This document shows, one piece after another, positions 1-11,843 of a stretch of 64,000 bases of DNA. The DNA lies in contig JAJGOT010000052.1 of the NCBI GenBank assembly GCA_022457155.1, positions 1,657,501 to 1,721,500 of the forward strand, written 5' to 3'. The notes under the pieces are model-generated. The model saw only the letters and a program-made list of their open reading frames with translations. It was not told the DNA's origin and did no database searches. Each line of letters opens with the position of its first letter. Position 1 is the first letter of the stretch. The translations under genes and the position numbers were made by a program. Source of the DNA: Cladopsammia gracilis. Lineage: Eukaryota > Cnidaria > Anthozoa > Scleractinia > Dendrophylliidae.

Positions 1-350
1 GACTAGAAGGAATGATGTTGTTAAATTGTTGAGGACATATGATCTGGCAGAAGAAAATAATGTGCAAGATTAATAGTATTTTTTATGCTTTGATCATATT
101 TTTGTAGGTACATTGGCACATCAAGCCAATATGTGTAGTTATGTTTACAAGTAATGATTTTGTTGAATTTGTTGAGGGATGTCATTTGGCAAAAAAGAAA
201 ATTGGAATAAAATTTCATTCTTTGATCGTGTGTTTGTAGGTACATTGGCAAATCAATCCATTAATGTATGAAGTTATGCTTACAGGGGATGATTTTCTTC
301 AATTTGTTGAGGGCTGTCATTTGGCAAAAAAAGGAAATCGGAAAAACAGT
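1..350. repeat. Tandem repeat, unit about 132 bp, about 2.5 copies
   Basis: The segment around TTTGTAGGTACATTGGCA occurs at about 102 and again at about 233. The segment GTCATTTGGCAAAAAA occurs at about 182 and 316, and a more diverged copy starts at base 1. The unit is therefore 131-135 bp. It lies upstream of the TNFR gene A fragment, probably in an intron. No coding potential is seen. Confidence 0.7.
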
Positions 351-471
351 TAATCTCAACTGTTCATTATTTTTTGTAGTTGCATATATACATATAGTAT
401 TTTCCGTGATCGCTCGAGTAGTATCTAGATGTTGTAGTTAAAGCCCTGATTTGTTTTGCTTAACGCTGAAT

Positions 472-733
472 AGCACGGTAGTTTATGGTAAAGCAGGAAA
501 ATCTTTGTTTGACAACAGCGAAGACAAGGCAAGGGTCATTATGGCTGTAACTTTCAGTATGGTGGCTCCAACCCTTGTTGTTGTTATTATCAAGAGGAAC
601 ACCGGCAACTGGCGCACGCTACTTGAGGTGTCCGAGGTGTCGTCCCGTTTGTAGATCTAAAGATTCTGAACTCGGTGAACGTACCAAGAGTTCCATGGTA
701 CCAGAAGACATCAGAGCACCAGCGGCTGTCCAG
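472..733 (+). pseudogene. Possible transmembrane/juxtamembrane part of TNFR gene A, frame broken
   Basis: One frame (about 472-650) encodes an acidic stretch, NSEDKAR, followed by a hydrophobic run, VIMAVTFSMVAPTLVVVII, then basic residues. This resembles the 'NSENK + membrane helix + basic stop-transfer' order in genes B and C. That frame stops at about 652. The next frame stays open and reaches a good splice-donor context, CCAG|GTGAAG, at about 733. A one-base shift would join the two. This could be a decayed exon of gene A, but the similarity is only in pattern, so it could be chance. Confidence 0.3.
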
Positions 734-1731
734 GTGAAGGGAGGTACGTGTGTTTCGTTTTTTTTACTACACATGGGAAAAGATACGCGAGAAAAAGTAC
801 TTTTGGTCAGAACACTTTACTGCACAGAACAGCTAAACCTATAGCGTTGATTTCAGACAAAACTGAGTCTTTTATTGACCTTGTTGTAGCACCAATTCCT
901 CCAAAACAACTATTACAATACTAGTTGCCATTTAGAAGAAATACTTGGACCTGAATTTCCAACTGGCGTGTCATGTGGTAAATGTTATTTGCAATTGCTT
1001 GTAGTATTTGATCACGAGTTTCGATACGTTCTTTAAAATATTCATCTATGTTTTATGTAGTAGAAACCTGGTGGGACTTATTTGAACCTTTTGATAATTT
1101 ATTTAATCACAGAACAGACACCTGTACTCGCATGGAGTGAGACTGGTTTCTGAACACGATAGAGCAATCAACTGAGTGTCTTAAATCCAAAATCAAAGTA
1201 ATTACTCTGGCCCATCACAACAGGCAGTGCTTCCAACGAACCAATCGGAACTCGAACTAAATACATGTAGCCGACACCAAGCGCGGGAAAACACGTACCA
1301 GCAAGTCACGATTGGTTTTGGTTTTACTTCTGATTGGTTGATAAGGGGCGCGAGATTTTTTTAACCAATCAGAAAACGTGGCAATGCAAATCAAGCAATT
1401 GCGAGATTACTTTCGATACTCAGTTGAAAACCGTTCTAATCTGACAATAAATGAAGCCGTTTGCATCATTCCTTTTAGATTATGTGATTACTTTTCGTGT
1501 CCCCAGTGACAAATTCAGAGTATCCGCAAAGTTTTAAACTGTACCTTGGAAAAAAGTATAAACAACAGAGATATTTGCGATACATTTTATTTATACAAAC
1601 ATTTTCTAACAAGCAATTGAGGGGTGGTAGCTGATTTCGACTAATATATATAGGGCTTAAGGTATTTTTTGAATGGTGTTGATACTGAATTTTACCTCTT
1701 ATTATTGCTTCTTATTTTCTCCTTTCTTACA

Positions 1732-2056
1732 GTTCTGTGTCCCCTGCAAATACTAAAATTGGTTTCACCCGACGTTAGTATGAAAAAGTTTGGAAGCGAC
1801 TCGGGACAAACAACCTGAAAGAACGAAGAAAGGCGAAAATGTCGCCGAAGAGTTCGGGTATGCACAGGAAGACATTTGGGAGTTTGAAAAGGAGTTTAAA
1901 ACCTCTGGATCGGGAAGTCCCACAAGACAGTTACTAGAATCCCTAGAGACTAGATGGCCTGGGTTAACCGTCTTCGAATTTATAAAAGTGCTACAAAAGT
2001 CGAAAATTGATAGGGACGAAATTATTGATTTACTAAAAGAGTACATTTTTAGATGA
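1732..2056 (+). pseudogene. Last (death-domain) exon of TNFR-like gene A, frame disrupted
   Basis: After a pyrimidine-rich acceptor (TTTCTCCTTTCTTACAG) the sequence aligns base for base with the death-domain exon of gene C. From about 1790 it encodes KQPERTKKGENVAEEFGYAQ through a helical death-domain core (IWEFEKEF, QLLESLE, EFIKVLQ, IDLLKEY) and stops at 2056. Compared with C there are +2 bases near 1775-1785, +2 bases near 1806-1810 and a 6-bp deletion after KKGE. Read in C's frame from the acceptor, a stop occurs near 1820, before the domain. In the frame that encodes the domain, a TGA lies at 1781-1783. The known role of the family is recruitment of death-domain adaptors below a membrane receptor. 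Here the product is probably truncated unless another acceptor is used or the sequence has errors. Confidence 0.6.
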
Positions 2057-2217
2057 ACATTGTTATTCATTGTTTTGTTTTGTTTTTTACATTCAAAGTC
2101 ATGAAACATATCATCATTGAATTCTTTTGCTACCTAAAACACGGCTGGTCATCTCCATACTGAGTAATGTTTGTAATGTAGCAGTTTTGTTCAACAGTTA
2201 CAATAATGCACATGTGC

Positions 2218-2223
2218 AATAAA
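2218..2223 (+). promoter_or_regulatory. Polyadenylation signal AATAAA for gene A
   Basis: A canonical AATAAA lies about 160 bp after the gene A stop codon, in AT-rich 3' sequence. Spacing fits a normal 3' UTR. Confidence 0.5.
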
Positions 2224-2224
2224 G

Positions 2225-3608
2225 ATTTATGATCTGTTCTCAAAAGGTATTCAGAGTGTGATCAGTCGATTGATCGCAAGTTCGAGTCAGCCGCCATTTA
2301 TTTTTTCATGGCGAGTGAAAGCTGGGGAGAGTGCACAAATGCCGCGAGGACGGGCGTTGGGAGTTACAGCTCGAGGGGTTGGGACCTCTCTCTCCCGCCC
2401 CCCGCCCCCTGAGCAGTTTTTGTACTCTCCCCAGTTTTTATCGCGCCGTGACATTCAAGATGGCGGCTAAATGAAGGATCAAACTCGACGAACATACGGG
2501 AAAATAGGGGACTGTGAACAGCCTAAGAAGAATTCTGCAAGCTATGTTTCCAATGTGCGATGTTTTTCTCATTCATGAGATCTATATGGCGCTTGATCTT
2601 AGAATCATCTAGTGTCATTGTGGAACAATGTTTTTGATGATCCTGTTATTCTCTCTTCCAGCTCCTGTCTCTTCCCATGATCCCAGCCGCCCTTTTTAGT
2701 TTATAACTTTACATAAATGATGACTTGAAACAACCGAATTTGTTATGATTTGTGCTGCTGTGATTTCTTGACCTTTGGAAACAAAGGTATTGCTTATATG
2801 CTCAAATGCTATAGAACGAGCCATCTACGCCAGGCGCAAGCACGCATTGCATGCCTGGAAATACAAAAACTGCAAAAACAAGCGTGCTCCAAAGAGATTA
2901 TGAGAAATTGTGCAATTTGATAATATCACATAACCTTATTCGCCTCTGATAGAATTCATTTCAATTGTTTAATTGACGCAAATGACTAAAATACATTGAT
3001 AGTTGACCTGGTCATACATTTTCCTTCCCAAGCACGTACTAATTTCAGCGTGACGTTTTTGACAATTACAAGTCGTACAGATTTGACCCTGTATTGTGAC
3101 GTTGTCGGACACGACGTAAGGCCTGAATGCAACATGACGCTGCTCTGGCCTAGCCTTTAGGCCCGCCTTTAGGGGATTCCCCGATCGTACAAGAAAACAA
3201 TAAAGCTTTGCACTTGTGAAATCCGGGGTTGAACTTCTAAGTTGATTTCAAGCACACTCTACATGTAACATGGTAGTTTCTTTTTAGATAGTTTCGCACG
3301 AATTCCCAGCAGTCCAGATGAGAGATGTATTGTAAGGTAGATGTTGCTTTTCACAAATATACTGTGATGTCATTCAGTTAAAATGGGCGGTATGCTGTCA
3401 ATCTCTCTACTGAGATCTCACTCGTATGCGCATGCTTTGCGGGTATACTATTCGCTTACGAGAAGCAGAAAATAGTCACTGAGAATAGCATGTAGCAATG
3501 GTTCTTCATGATTCGCGCAATCAATTTAAAGCATCTTTAGTGCCACTGACATTGAGATCTGACTCTGAGTAGGTCACGTCACTAGTACTTCGTAAGTTTT
3601 CTCTGCAG
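2225..3608. other. Intergenic DNA between TNFR genes A and B
   Basis: No convincing gene is seen. The part at about 2290-2480 is GC-rich, with GGGGAGAGTGCACAAA facing TTTGTACTCTCCCC. This imperfect inversion suggests an old short element. The stretch just before 3608 should contain the upstream non-coding exon and promoter of gene B, but no clear TATA or initiator motif could be picked out. Confidence 0.4.
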
Positions 3609-3670
3609 CACCAAAGAAATCTAATTTCGGTACGACAAAGAGTAAGACACTTGGCAAATTAAGCTCGACA

Positions 3671-6600
3671 ATGACGATGAAGTATAGTCAGCTAATTATC
3701 TCAGCCATTATGGGCGTAATGGTGAGTACAGAACTTTATATTGCCATTTTATTACCAGGCAAAAGACGAATAGTGGGCAGAAATGTATTTTCACCTCTTT
3801 CCCTTCTTATTCTAAGCTAAAACGCTACTTTTTAGCCACTTGTGTGATTTTGTGACACACGATCAAAACGCGTGGCAGACGTTTTGCTCGATTGTTCTAT
3901 ATGGTTTAAGGAATCTTTGCTTTCGCATGCTGGTTTGCACCGAATATTCCGACAAAAGAAATCTATTGTTAGGCAATAATTCGTTTTAGAAAGCGATAAC
4001 TTGAGTGTTTTAATGTTTCCTAAGTCCTTGTTTTCTCGCGCGTATGTTCACAAGTCACTATTTATATTAAAACAAATAATCTTGCTAGTAGTTACGAATC
4101 TTCGTCTAGCATTGAACACTGTTACTGAATTTATCAAGATTTAATTTCGCATGTCATATTTAACTTTGCTGTAACATATAATTTGCATTTCTTCTTTCAT
4201 ATGTAAATTACTGATTTGTTTGCAAGAAAACAAATAATTTGCAGAATCTCGGAAATCGTTACCTTCGATTATAGATCGTTAGATACTGATAAACCTGTTG
4301 TAATTAATATTAGATGAGAAACAAATTCATGAAAAACATGTTAGTCGTAGTTGTTCATATGAAAGTAAAGAACAAAAGTAATATTAAACGCCGTTCTTAC
4401 TTTGCCTTTGAGGAACTGACATGTATATCGTGGCGGAAATACGCACGTTAGGCTAAACTTCAAGACATAAGAATTTTGTTCGGTTGTCTTTCGATCATTT
4501 TATTCGACCGTAACAAATAATCCATACAACTTATAAACAAGAGCGATAGCTGGCTGGATTTTTAAAAATGCTACTTCGCTGCAACGGTCGATAATTCAGT
4601 CAAAAATCTAAAATCAAAATGGTGGTACAAGCGAGTTCTCAGTTAGACTCACATAGCAATGACATCATCAGAGGAAGTCACAAGATCGCGTGGGCTGTAT
4701 CTTGTGACAAGGACAAGTTCTTTCAAATATTTTATTTAGTTATCCTGCTCTTAGCAGAACTTATAGCGAGGAATTTATGTTCACCTACATTACCTTTTAC
4801 CAGGTTACATAAACTAGTGGCTAAGACAACTGGTTCCCTTTTAGTGTTTGTCTCTTGCTGTAGGATAGAAAGACCGTAACAAGTTGTCACTTTGAAGCTG
4901 TATTTGGAACAACGATTCGTTAATTGATAATTTTGGAAAAGAAGTGTTTTCCTATAGTCTGACTGTTGCTGATTTTTTCATGAGAAATTTCACTCCTACT
5001 GTAGCTTTGTTTGCGTGACTTTGATTGAAATTCCAATAGAGATTAATGTCACAAATCAGTCGTCAATTCCAAAGAAGTGTAGACAGAACACGTTTGCCAT
5101 TTCTGTAACGTCATCACGCCCGAATTTTTGTTTCCATTGCATTGGGATTTTAACAGTTTTTATTTGGAATAAAATAACGAAAAAATCAATTTCTTGCCAA
5201 ACAGCTTTTTTGCAACTGTACTTGCATGTACAGTTACGTGTGCAGATAAACTTGATGCACACGTGCAAGACAGAGCGGGAAAAATACCTGCGGAATCTCC
5301 AGCTGTGGCTCGTGTTTCACGTTACTTTGTAGCTTGTAAGCGCGCGTTATTTCACAAGGGACTGCAAATTAAATAGTTCACCTTTTCGAAACTTTCTGAA
5401 TACCAAACAAAATTAAGTGAATAATGAGACCATACACAGTGCAAGCTCGCCAAGCAAGCCATAGGTCATATTCTTATCTGAAAACCCCTTTATCCAACCA
5501 CCTTTTTTCAAAAACTTCAAAACTTCAACTTTATTACTACCATCACTACTTAATACAATAAATAATAATATTCTCAATAACAAGCTTTAAAATCAAAAGT
5601 GACGAGGAGTCTATAGAAAAGCAGAAATGCTTGAAGTAATAGACCCCCTTCAACGGTCATTACATAACATAACTTTAGGTTGAATGCTTGTTTTACAATT
5701 AAATTGAAGATAACAATAATGATAAACATTGTAGAGGCAATAAAGAGTGAAATATATCCTCGATTATACGTTAATTACTTTTCCCTCTAATGTTGCAACA
5801 TTTTCAGGATCGAAAATTTCGTGATTCATTTGACGAAAGCATGTTCCTCTCTGATCACGTTTGGTATTGTTTTATTTACAGTATTTTGTGTCAAGTTAAT
5901 TTTAAGAGGATCAGTATCAGATCGAATTTTTGTCTTTTTTCGGTCGCCGGTCTATTTGCGAGGTTTCACTGTAAAAAGACTTCATTAACTATCCGACTAG
6001 CTTGTTTTCCACTTTACAGTCTTTGTTCAAACGACTGAAAATTATTTTACTTAACAGGTTTGTGGAATTGATGCAGACTTCCCATGTAAGGCTGAACAGA
6101 TTCACTGGGTTGGAACACCAGGAAAGCGATACAAGTGTCTCGAGTGTCCCGATTGTCCCGCGGGATCACAACCTTCTGTCCCGTGCGGCAGCTCAGTTCC
6201 ATATAACACTGCCGTTCATTGCGTACCCTGTCAACTTAGTAAATCCTACTCAAACAGTTACGACAAAGCGCAATGTAAGGCGTGTACTGTGTGTTCACCA
6301 GGAAAAGCACTGATAAAGAACTGCACTTTATTATCTAACACTGTATGTGACGATAAGTGCGTGCATGGATATTACTCTGTGCCGTTTATCTTTGACTGTC
6401 TACAGTGCACGGAATGCTGCAATGATGGAAAGGACGAAATCGCAAAGGATTGCGCAACGTACAGGAAGAAATGTAAAGTTCGATCAACGCCCTGCAGAAG
6501 AATGAACACAACGCCTTCTACAACAAAGACGCTTAGTCGCATGACATCTACTGCCCTGCAGACAACTCAGCCAGTCACAAAAAAACTCGTAAAACAAACT

Positions 6601-8597
6601 TCTTCAGTAACGCCAACTTTGTCAGGGAATAACCGTCAAATAGATGACAAAAACAAGGCAGTGAAGTCTGAAGAAGACGATGGTGAAAACAAAATACTTA
6701 TTATTGTGTCAACAGTGGGCGTACTAGTGGCGATGGTAGGAATAATATGCTTAATAATTGTTGTTTTGATATGCAAGGGACGAATTACCCAAGATACTTT
6801 AAAGTGTTACTGGAACAGAAATTCAAATAATGACAATGGAATGGAACTGGCATCTCAACTCAACCCCCCTACATCTGCCTCACAAGAGCAACTGAACCAA
6901 GGTACTACTGTGTTTATAACATATTAGAAGAGACCATTCATAATTTGTTGGCGAGGGGATGGGCGAGAATGTTTCATTTTAGGGACCCCCCAAAGGTAAA
7001 CATTTTGGGACCCGACTCTTCGTGCTTTTATATTTGTGTAATTTCTTACTTAGAAGAGCATGTGTCCCTTCCAACCTCCATTTTTAATAGAAATGTTTCC
7101 GCATTATAGAGGTGTCCATGTTGGGATTGTATGAATTGTTGTATCTTGCTAGATCGGGACCAAAAGAACTGTCCGTAATAGAAAACTGTCCGTAATAGAG
7201 AGGGTCCGTAATAGAGAGGTGTCCGAAATAGAGAGGTGTCCGTAATAGAGAGGTGTCCGTAATAGAGAGGTGCCCGTAATAGAGAACTGTCCGTAATAGA
7301 GAACTGTCCGTAATAGAGAGGTGTCCGTAATAGAGAGGTGTCCGTAATAGAGAGGTGTCCGTAATAGAGAGGTGTCCGTAATAGAGAAGTGTCCGTAATA
7401 GAGAACTGTCCGTAATAGAGAACTGTCCGTAATAGAGAGGTGTCCGTAAGGAGAGGTTCGATCGTGAAGAACAACAATTAAAAGCCACTTTCATTTTTTA
7501 TTGCTCTTTGATGGACAATTAACAAAGATGGTCAATTAAGAAGCAGGAAGAAAGGAAACGAAACGTTGGTTGTAAAAGTATTTTATATGCTAACTCACCT
7601 TTAGTGAAACTCGGTTCTGTTACTCTATTTGTATTTCACTAATCCTGTGGCAATAATCCTCTGAGGAAATATTGATATTAATAAATTTAAATTTAATTAT
7701 TACCTTTGAAGTATCGCAGGGAAATTAATGATTTATTTTTCTTTTTTAAGTGTCTTATGAATATATATAAGTTAAACATTTTCGATTACGTATCATTTCG
7801 CTCTTGTACCAAACCGCTTGGGAATGTTAATCATTTAACGCTTGATGTCCCTTTTAGTAGGACTGACGTCTTTAAGAATTCTTTTAGTTTTGTTCGGATT
7901 TGTCGCCTGTGGAATGAATTACCTCTTAGTATAAGAGAGTCAAATACCTTGTCAATCTTTCGTAAGAATTTGAAGGCCTTTTATCATGATAAGTTTAATG
8001 TGGATTTTTTCTAATTTTTGCATTGTATTTTACTTAATCATTGTCTTTTGTAAATTTTTTAAAATAACTTTTTAGATAATTGCATTAATTAATTCTTAGA
8101 TATATTTATGATGTAATAATAATAGGTGGCTTATTTTTAAGGAGTCTTGTACTCTGTTTTAAGCCTACCTCAGATTTTTTTTTTAATTGTAAATCTGAAA
8201 CTTGATTAAATTAAAATTAAATTAATATCAATAAATTATAATACGATTGTTTTATTCAGGTGACACGACACTTGAGTGGCTGGAGAGCAAACACTTGGAC
8301 CTGTTTGATTGGATGTGCTTGAAGCTTGATAACGGAAGACGGTGGACCAGGCGGGACTATGAACGCTTAGCTGCTAAGTACAATAGAATTTCACTCGAAG
8401 AACGCCGCTCTTTGCGAGATCAAATCCAAATCGAAGGTGGAAGTCCCTCCAAGGTGCTAATGAACCTTCTCCAGACAAAGTATCCAAGTCTTCCTCTACG
8501 CCATGTTGTTGGGACGCTCTCAGAGATTGGACGAAATGACATCGCTCAGAGACTAATGCCATATGTAAAGCAAAGTGTTAACAGCCCACCCGCTTAG
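3671..8597 (+). CDS. TNFR-superfamily receptor with death domain, gene B (3 coding exons)
   Basis: Coding exons are 3671-3721, 6058-6901 and 8260-8597, joined at phases 0 and 1, giving 410 residues. The leader exon seems to begin at 3609 after TTTTCTCTGCAG, so a 5'-UTR intron is likely. Residues 1-17 are a signal peptide (MTMKYSQLIISAIMGVM). Residues about 44-163 are cysteine-rich TNFR repeats, with C44, C47, C50, C60, C72, C75, C90, C93, C96, C106, C114 and C118, then a third cysteine cluster. A short Ser/Thr stalk follows, then a membrane helix at about 230-256, a basic stop-transfer KGR, a short linker and a death domain at about 310-400. The type I topology fits binding of a TNF-like ligand and intracellular death signalling. 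The ligand and downstream partners cannot be told from the sequence. Its nearest relative here is gene C, which shares ectodomain and intron 1 but not the death domain. Confidence 0.85.
3722..6057 (+). other. Intron 1 of TNFR gene B
   Basis: The donor is ATG|GTGAGT at 3722 and the acceptor is TTATTTTACTTAACAG ending at 6057. Short blocks match intron 1 of gene C, for example CGCATGTCATAT and TATGTAAATTA near 4150-4210 versus 13300-13360, showing that the whole 5' half of the gene was duplicated. Open frames at 4619-4879 and 5015-5376 have no recognisable domain and look like chance. Confidence 0.65.
7167..7460. repeat. Minisatellite, 17-bp unit, about 17 copies
   Basis: The unit is AGGTGTCCGTAATAGAG, with variants AACTGTCCG and GTGCCCG. 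It lies in intron 2 of gene B. The run ends in GTCCGTAAGGAGAGGTTCGA, which closely resembles the terminal repeat of the pogo-like short elements at 11.5 kb. The array therefore seems to have grown out of such an element. Long minus-strand frames here are an effect of the repeat, not genes. Confidence 0.9.
7690..8235 (+). pseudogene. 5'-truncated non-LTR retrotransposon 3' end (in gene B intron 2)
   Basis: Positions 7706-8014 encode a tail with FFFFKCLMNIY, VSFRSCTKPLGNVNHLTL, RTDVFKNSF and RICRLWNELPLSIR. These are typical of the C-terminal end of LINE ORF2 proteins of invertebrates. The frame has no initiator methionine and is open from a retrotransposon body that is missing. An AT-rich tail with AATAAA-like and ATCAATAAATTAT repeats follows. 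It ends about 25 bp before the death-domain exon of gene B. It is dead by truncation. Confidence 0.65.
8260..8597 (+). CDS. Gene B death-domain exon
   Basis: This is the terminal exon after TTGTTTTATTCAG, entering with two bases of a split glycine codon (phase 1). It encodes GDTTLEWLESKHLDLFDWM, then a death-domain-like helical segment (WTRRDYERLAAKYNRISLEE, GGSPSKVLMNLLQTKYP, LRHVVGTLSEIGRNDIAQRL) and stops at 8595-8597. The helix pattern, with SPxxxLMxLL and a late R-N-D-I-A helix, is that of a death domain, but the sequence differs clearly from the domains of A and C. It may therefore recruit a different adaptor set, which is inferred only from divergence. Confidence 0.75.
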
Positions 8598-8791
8598 TAA
8601 CTGATCCGGTAGTTACATTTTATACGTTTTAAAAAACCGTTTTTGGCGGTCGAAACACCGTATAAAGGAAAAACCAACAAGTGGGAATGATGGGACCTCA
8701 GTCGACTTGAGAATTTCTGCCTAACATGCAGTTTTGCTATTCAATAATTCTTCAATTTTTCCCGGCTCTGTTTTATATTCACTAAGTATAG

Positions 8792-8931
8792 GAAATCGTA
8801 TGAACACGAGTGCATTTCGTGATTTATGGGCACGAGTGATGTTTTGAAAGCGGCGAGTGCAATTTTGAGAACTTTCAAAACATCACGAGTGCCCATAAAT
8901 CACGAAATGCACGAGTAGTTCATACGATTTC
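8792..8931. mobile_element. Foldback MITE, arms about 55-60 bp
   Basis: The left arm starts GAAATCGTATGAACACGAG and the right arm ends CATACGATTTC. The arms match over about 55-60 bp, including CATTTCGTGATTTATGGGCA, with a short centre at about 8855-8872. No ORF is present. It would form a long hairpin if transcribed. Confidence 0.85.
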
Positions 8932-9997
8932 TTGTTTATAATATTCTCAACAAAATTTTGGTGAGGCCGTCACGGTACACTGCGCGCGACTTTCAACTTT
9001 CACTTTCGCGCAACTTTCGTATTGCACTTTATAACCTAATTTGCACTCTATAATCTATTTATGCATTCGTCATTGACCAATCAGAAACTGTATATTTTGT
9101 TGAGTATATTATAACACAAATAAACGCAGGTTAGATTATGACCGAAGAACACAGCTCTGCAAAAACGTTACGGTACTGCATTTGCATCAATGTTTCATGT
9201 ACCTTTCGTCAAGAAAAATTCATGAATGACTTTAATTTTATACGCACCTTTCTTTCTTAAGTGAATGATCAGAAATGGTATTTATACTAGTGCTTGTTGA
9301 ATGTGTAACCCCAGAACTAGGACACGTGACTGACATTGCCTAGTACTGCAGATATACAATCACGATAGGATCTACCAAGATCCGAGATTTAAAAGTCATA
9401 TTATTATTTTCCAGTTTCTCAGATAATTAGCGGAAAAAAAAATACAAGTGATAAGGTGAACGGTTAATTACTTTTTGAACAGCTGCGAAAAACTGAAGAA
9501 CAAGGAAGAGAGTGACAGATTCAAAAGTTAGAACTACGTAACATATCTTTGTAAATGACTCTTGGAATGAAATGGTTAAAAAGGTTGCATTCCTTTGTAA
9601 TTCCGCAATATCAGAGAGCTAGAAAAATTATTTAATGAGATGCTAAACTAATATGCCGAGACAAACGATAACAAATGAACAATGACCACATTTCAACGAT
9701 ATTAAAAGATCGTATTTTATTTAGCTTGTACATATTGGCACCAAGTTGAATTTGATTTACTAAACAAATTATTTAAAAGAGTTACTATATCTCAGTAAAC
9801 TTGTTATGTATGGTGCATTAATTCATTTTTTAAAGAGAGAGGACGATAGTTCGAAAAATATTTGAACTAACATATAGACTTGTATTTTAATCAGAGACAT
9901 TTGTTTTACTTCAGTTGGGATTACGGTTACTTGCTTATCTAAATAATTTAAGACTGAAAAAGAGAAAAATGACAGGCGTTCAAAAATATATCAGATG
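8932..9997. other. Gene-free stretch between genes B and C
   Basis: AT-rich DNA with no convincing ORF, RNA gene or repeat noticed. Confidence 0.4.
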
Positions 9998-10195
9998 CTG
10001 ACTCGTCCCCAGTCGTCTCAATTAACGAGAGGAGCGCGAGGTGTGATGGGAAGGAGGAAAGAGGGGAGACGTCGTCTTTCCCCTTCCTTTTCCTCCTTCC
10101 CATCACCCCCTTCGGTCGCGCTTCTCTCGTTCCGCTTCTATCCTCCACGCGCGTCTCCCGCGTCTTGCCTAAAAAGACGACTGGGGACGAGTCAG
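9998..10195. mobile_element. MITE with perfect 21-bp terminal inverted repeats
   Basis: The left end, CTGACTCGTCCCCAGTCGTC (plus T), is matched exactly by the right end at 10175-10195. Just outside, ATCAGATG and TATCAGATG extend a looser match. The interior is also largely self-complementary: GATGGGAAGGAGGAAAGAGG faces CCTTTTCCTCCTTCCCATC. No coding potential. Both long frames through it are by-products of the inversion. Confidence 0.85.
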
Positions 10196-10317
10196 TATCA
10201 GATGTCTATTTTAAAAAAATCATAAATTTTTTGTCTTAATTCAGTGAAAGATTTATCATTCGTATTGCTATTAGAAAGCTATATTACGACCACAACAAAT
10301 GATACATTTTTAAATTG

Positions 10318-10348
10318 TTAATTAATTAATTAATTAATTAATTAACTA
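10318..10348. repeat. (TTAA)n microsatellite
   Basis: Seven to eight TTAA units in a row, ending at TTAACTAATT. Confidence 0.9.
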
Positions 10349-10423
10349 ATTTTGTACAGTACCAATAAACTCGCAAAGACAGAGAAAGAAACTTGCCGTC
10401 TTTGACTCAGGGAGAAATCCACG

Positions 10424-10491
10424 ATGGTCATGTGTAATCAAAAGAAAATGAGAAGACAGAGAGTAGACGCCAAGTCTAGCCCTTGGGTACG
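10424..10491 (+). CDS. Weak candidate 5' exon, unknown
   Basis: ATG in CACGATGG context opens a frame, MVMCNQKKMRRQRVDAKSSP, reaching CCTTGG|GTACGT, a usable splice donor, at about 10488. The frame itself stays open to 10789 (121 codons), but codon use there looks like non-coding DNA. No domain is recognised and no partner exon was found before gene C. It may be chance. Confidence 0.12.
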
Positions 10492-11469
10492 TTATGTGAA
10501 TTTTACTTGTCATGAGTTATTTTTAATCATAGAAACGGAAGTATGTTGTCCGCAAACGTCAGTAATTCTACTTATCGATACGTGGGAAAGCCAAACTGAA
10601 TATTCAACAGCCTTCATTATACAATGCCAAGTTGGCACGCTCCGATTAGTTCACAATAAACGTCTGCGAACTTTTAGGGAAACCGATGTTTTACACGTTT
10701 TAAAAATAACTCTAGTGAATTTCACATATCCCATGGCCAGCAAAAGCCTTAACTTTCCTGCTCTGTCTCCTTTACTTTCCTTGGTGTAACTCAACGTCAT
10801 ACTCACTGTCACAGAACCAACTCTTCCCGGGTGTCTCTTTTTGCATTATTCCCCATCTTTTTGCATTCTCACCTATCAGTTCAAGTCGCAGTGCTGAGTC
10901 AATACTTAGTAATACTAAGTCAACACTTAGTTGCCTAACATGGCTCTTTTGTTTACATCGTATGAATTTGACTGTCCAGTCACAGCAACGTACGGTGCCT
11001 GATCAAATTATCCCATTTTAAAGTTTGACAAGAAGCATTGGCGATGAAAACAGATCCTCCTGCTCGCAAGCATGCATTGCGTGCCTGGAAATCGATGGCG
11101 ATGCTTGTTTCAAAGCAAAATATTGGGCACTATGCGAATTGTACTTTTTCTGTTATTGTTCATACCTGTGACTTTTTTCTTTGTTTTTCACCTTTGTGGT
11201 CTTGCATTCCCAGTTGACTCTATTGTTTTATACCTTTTGTTTTCTTTCTTTTAAGTCCCTCGTGAGTTTGGCAGGTTTTTACACCGAATATGAGCCGTCT
11301 TAAGCGCCTTCCCTTGAGATACCAAAAGTAAATAAGCACCACTAGTCTGGCGCTAAATCCAGTCATTACGGTTACTGGATCCCTGGGGAGGATCTGATCT
11401 GCATAAACAATATGAAACAAATAAAATGAAAGGCTGACAGTACAGTTAAGGAATGAAAAAAAAAACATA

Positions 11470-11591
11470 CAGTCGAACCTCTATACAATGGCCACTGTGT
11501 GGGCAGACCTTTCGGTTCGTTTTACCTTTTTGTCCGTTTTATCACGGAGGTGTCCGTTTTTTAAAGGTGTCCGTAAAGAGAGGTTTGACTG
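11470..11591. mobile_element. pogo/Tigger-type MITE
   Basis: CAGTCGAACCTCT at the left faces AGAGGTTTGACTG at the right, flanked on both sides by TA. The CAGTnGAACCTC ends and TA target duplication are those of pogo-like Tc1/mariner elements. It is 122 bp long with no ORF. Confidence 0.75.
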
Positions 11592-11667
11592 TATAATAGT
11601 TGTATAATAGTGAATCAAATAAAATGAAAAGCTGATCGTACAGTTTAAAAATAAATATTTTAACCTA

Positions 11668-11800
11668 CAGTAGAACCTCCCCATAACGGCCACCTCTCCA
11701 CAACGGCCATTTTTTCTTGTCCCGACTTCTCATTTACTCACTCAAATCATCTAATGATAACCTCCCCATAACGGCCACCTCTCCACAACGGTCAGAAAGG
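11668..11800. mobile_element. Partial pogo-type MITE pieces in tandem
   Basis: TA-CAGTAGAACCTCCCCATAACGGCC begins a related end. The block CCTCCCCATAACGGCCACCT recurs about 90 bp later at 11761. No matching right end was found, so this looks like a truncated, locally duplicated terminus. Confidence 0.55.
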
Positions 11801-11843
11801 TTTAGCTTGTTGCAGCTATCGATGATCGTGACATCACATTATA

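Noticed and set aside
4619..4879. 86-codon ORF in intron 1 of gene B
   Set aside because: ATG-led but without domain, homologous position in gene C, or splice sites that fit the gene.
7167..7460. CRISPR-like array
   Set aside because: Units are contiguous with no spacers, and the host is eukaryotic.
7046..7494. Long minus-strand frames with repeated LLRTPLYYG
   Set aside because: They are the 17-bp minisatellite read as protein (17 bp is not a multiple of 3, so several frames stay open). No start, domain or splice context.
10424..10789. 121-codon gene between B and C
   Set aside because: Beyond the possible donor near 10488 the frame looks non-coding. Only a low-confidence first-exon note was kept.
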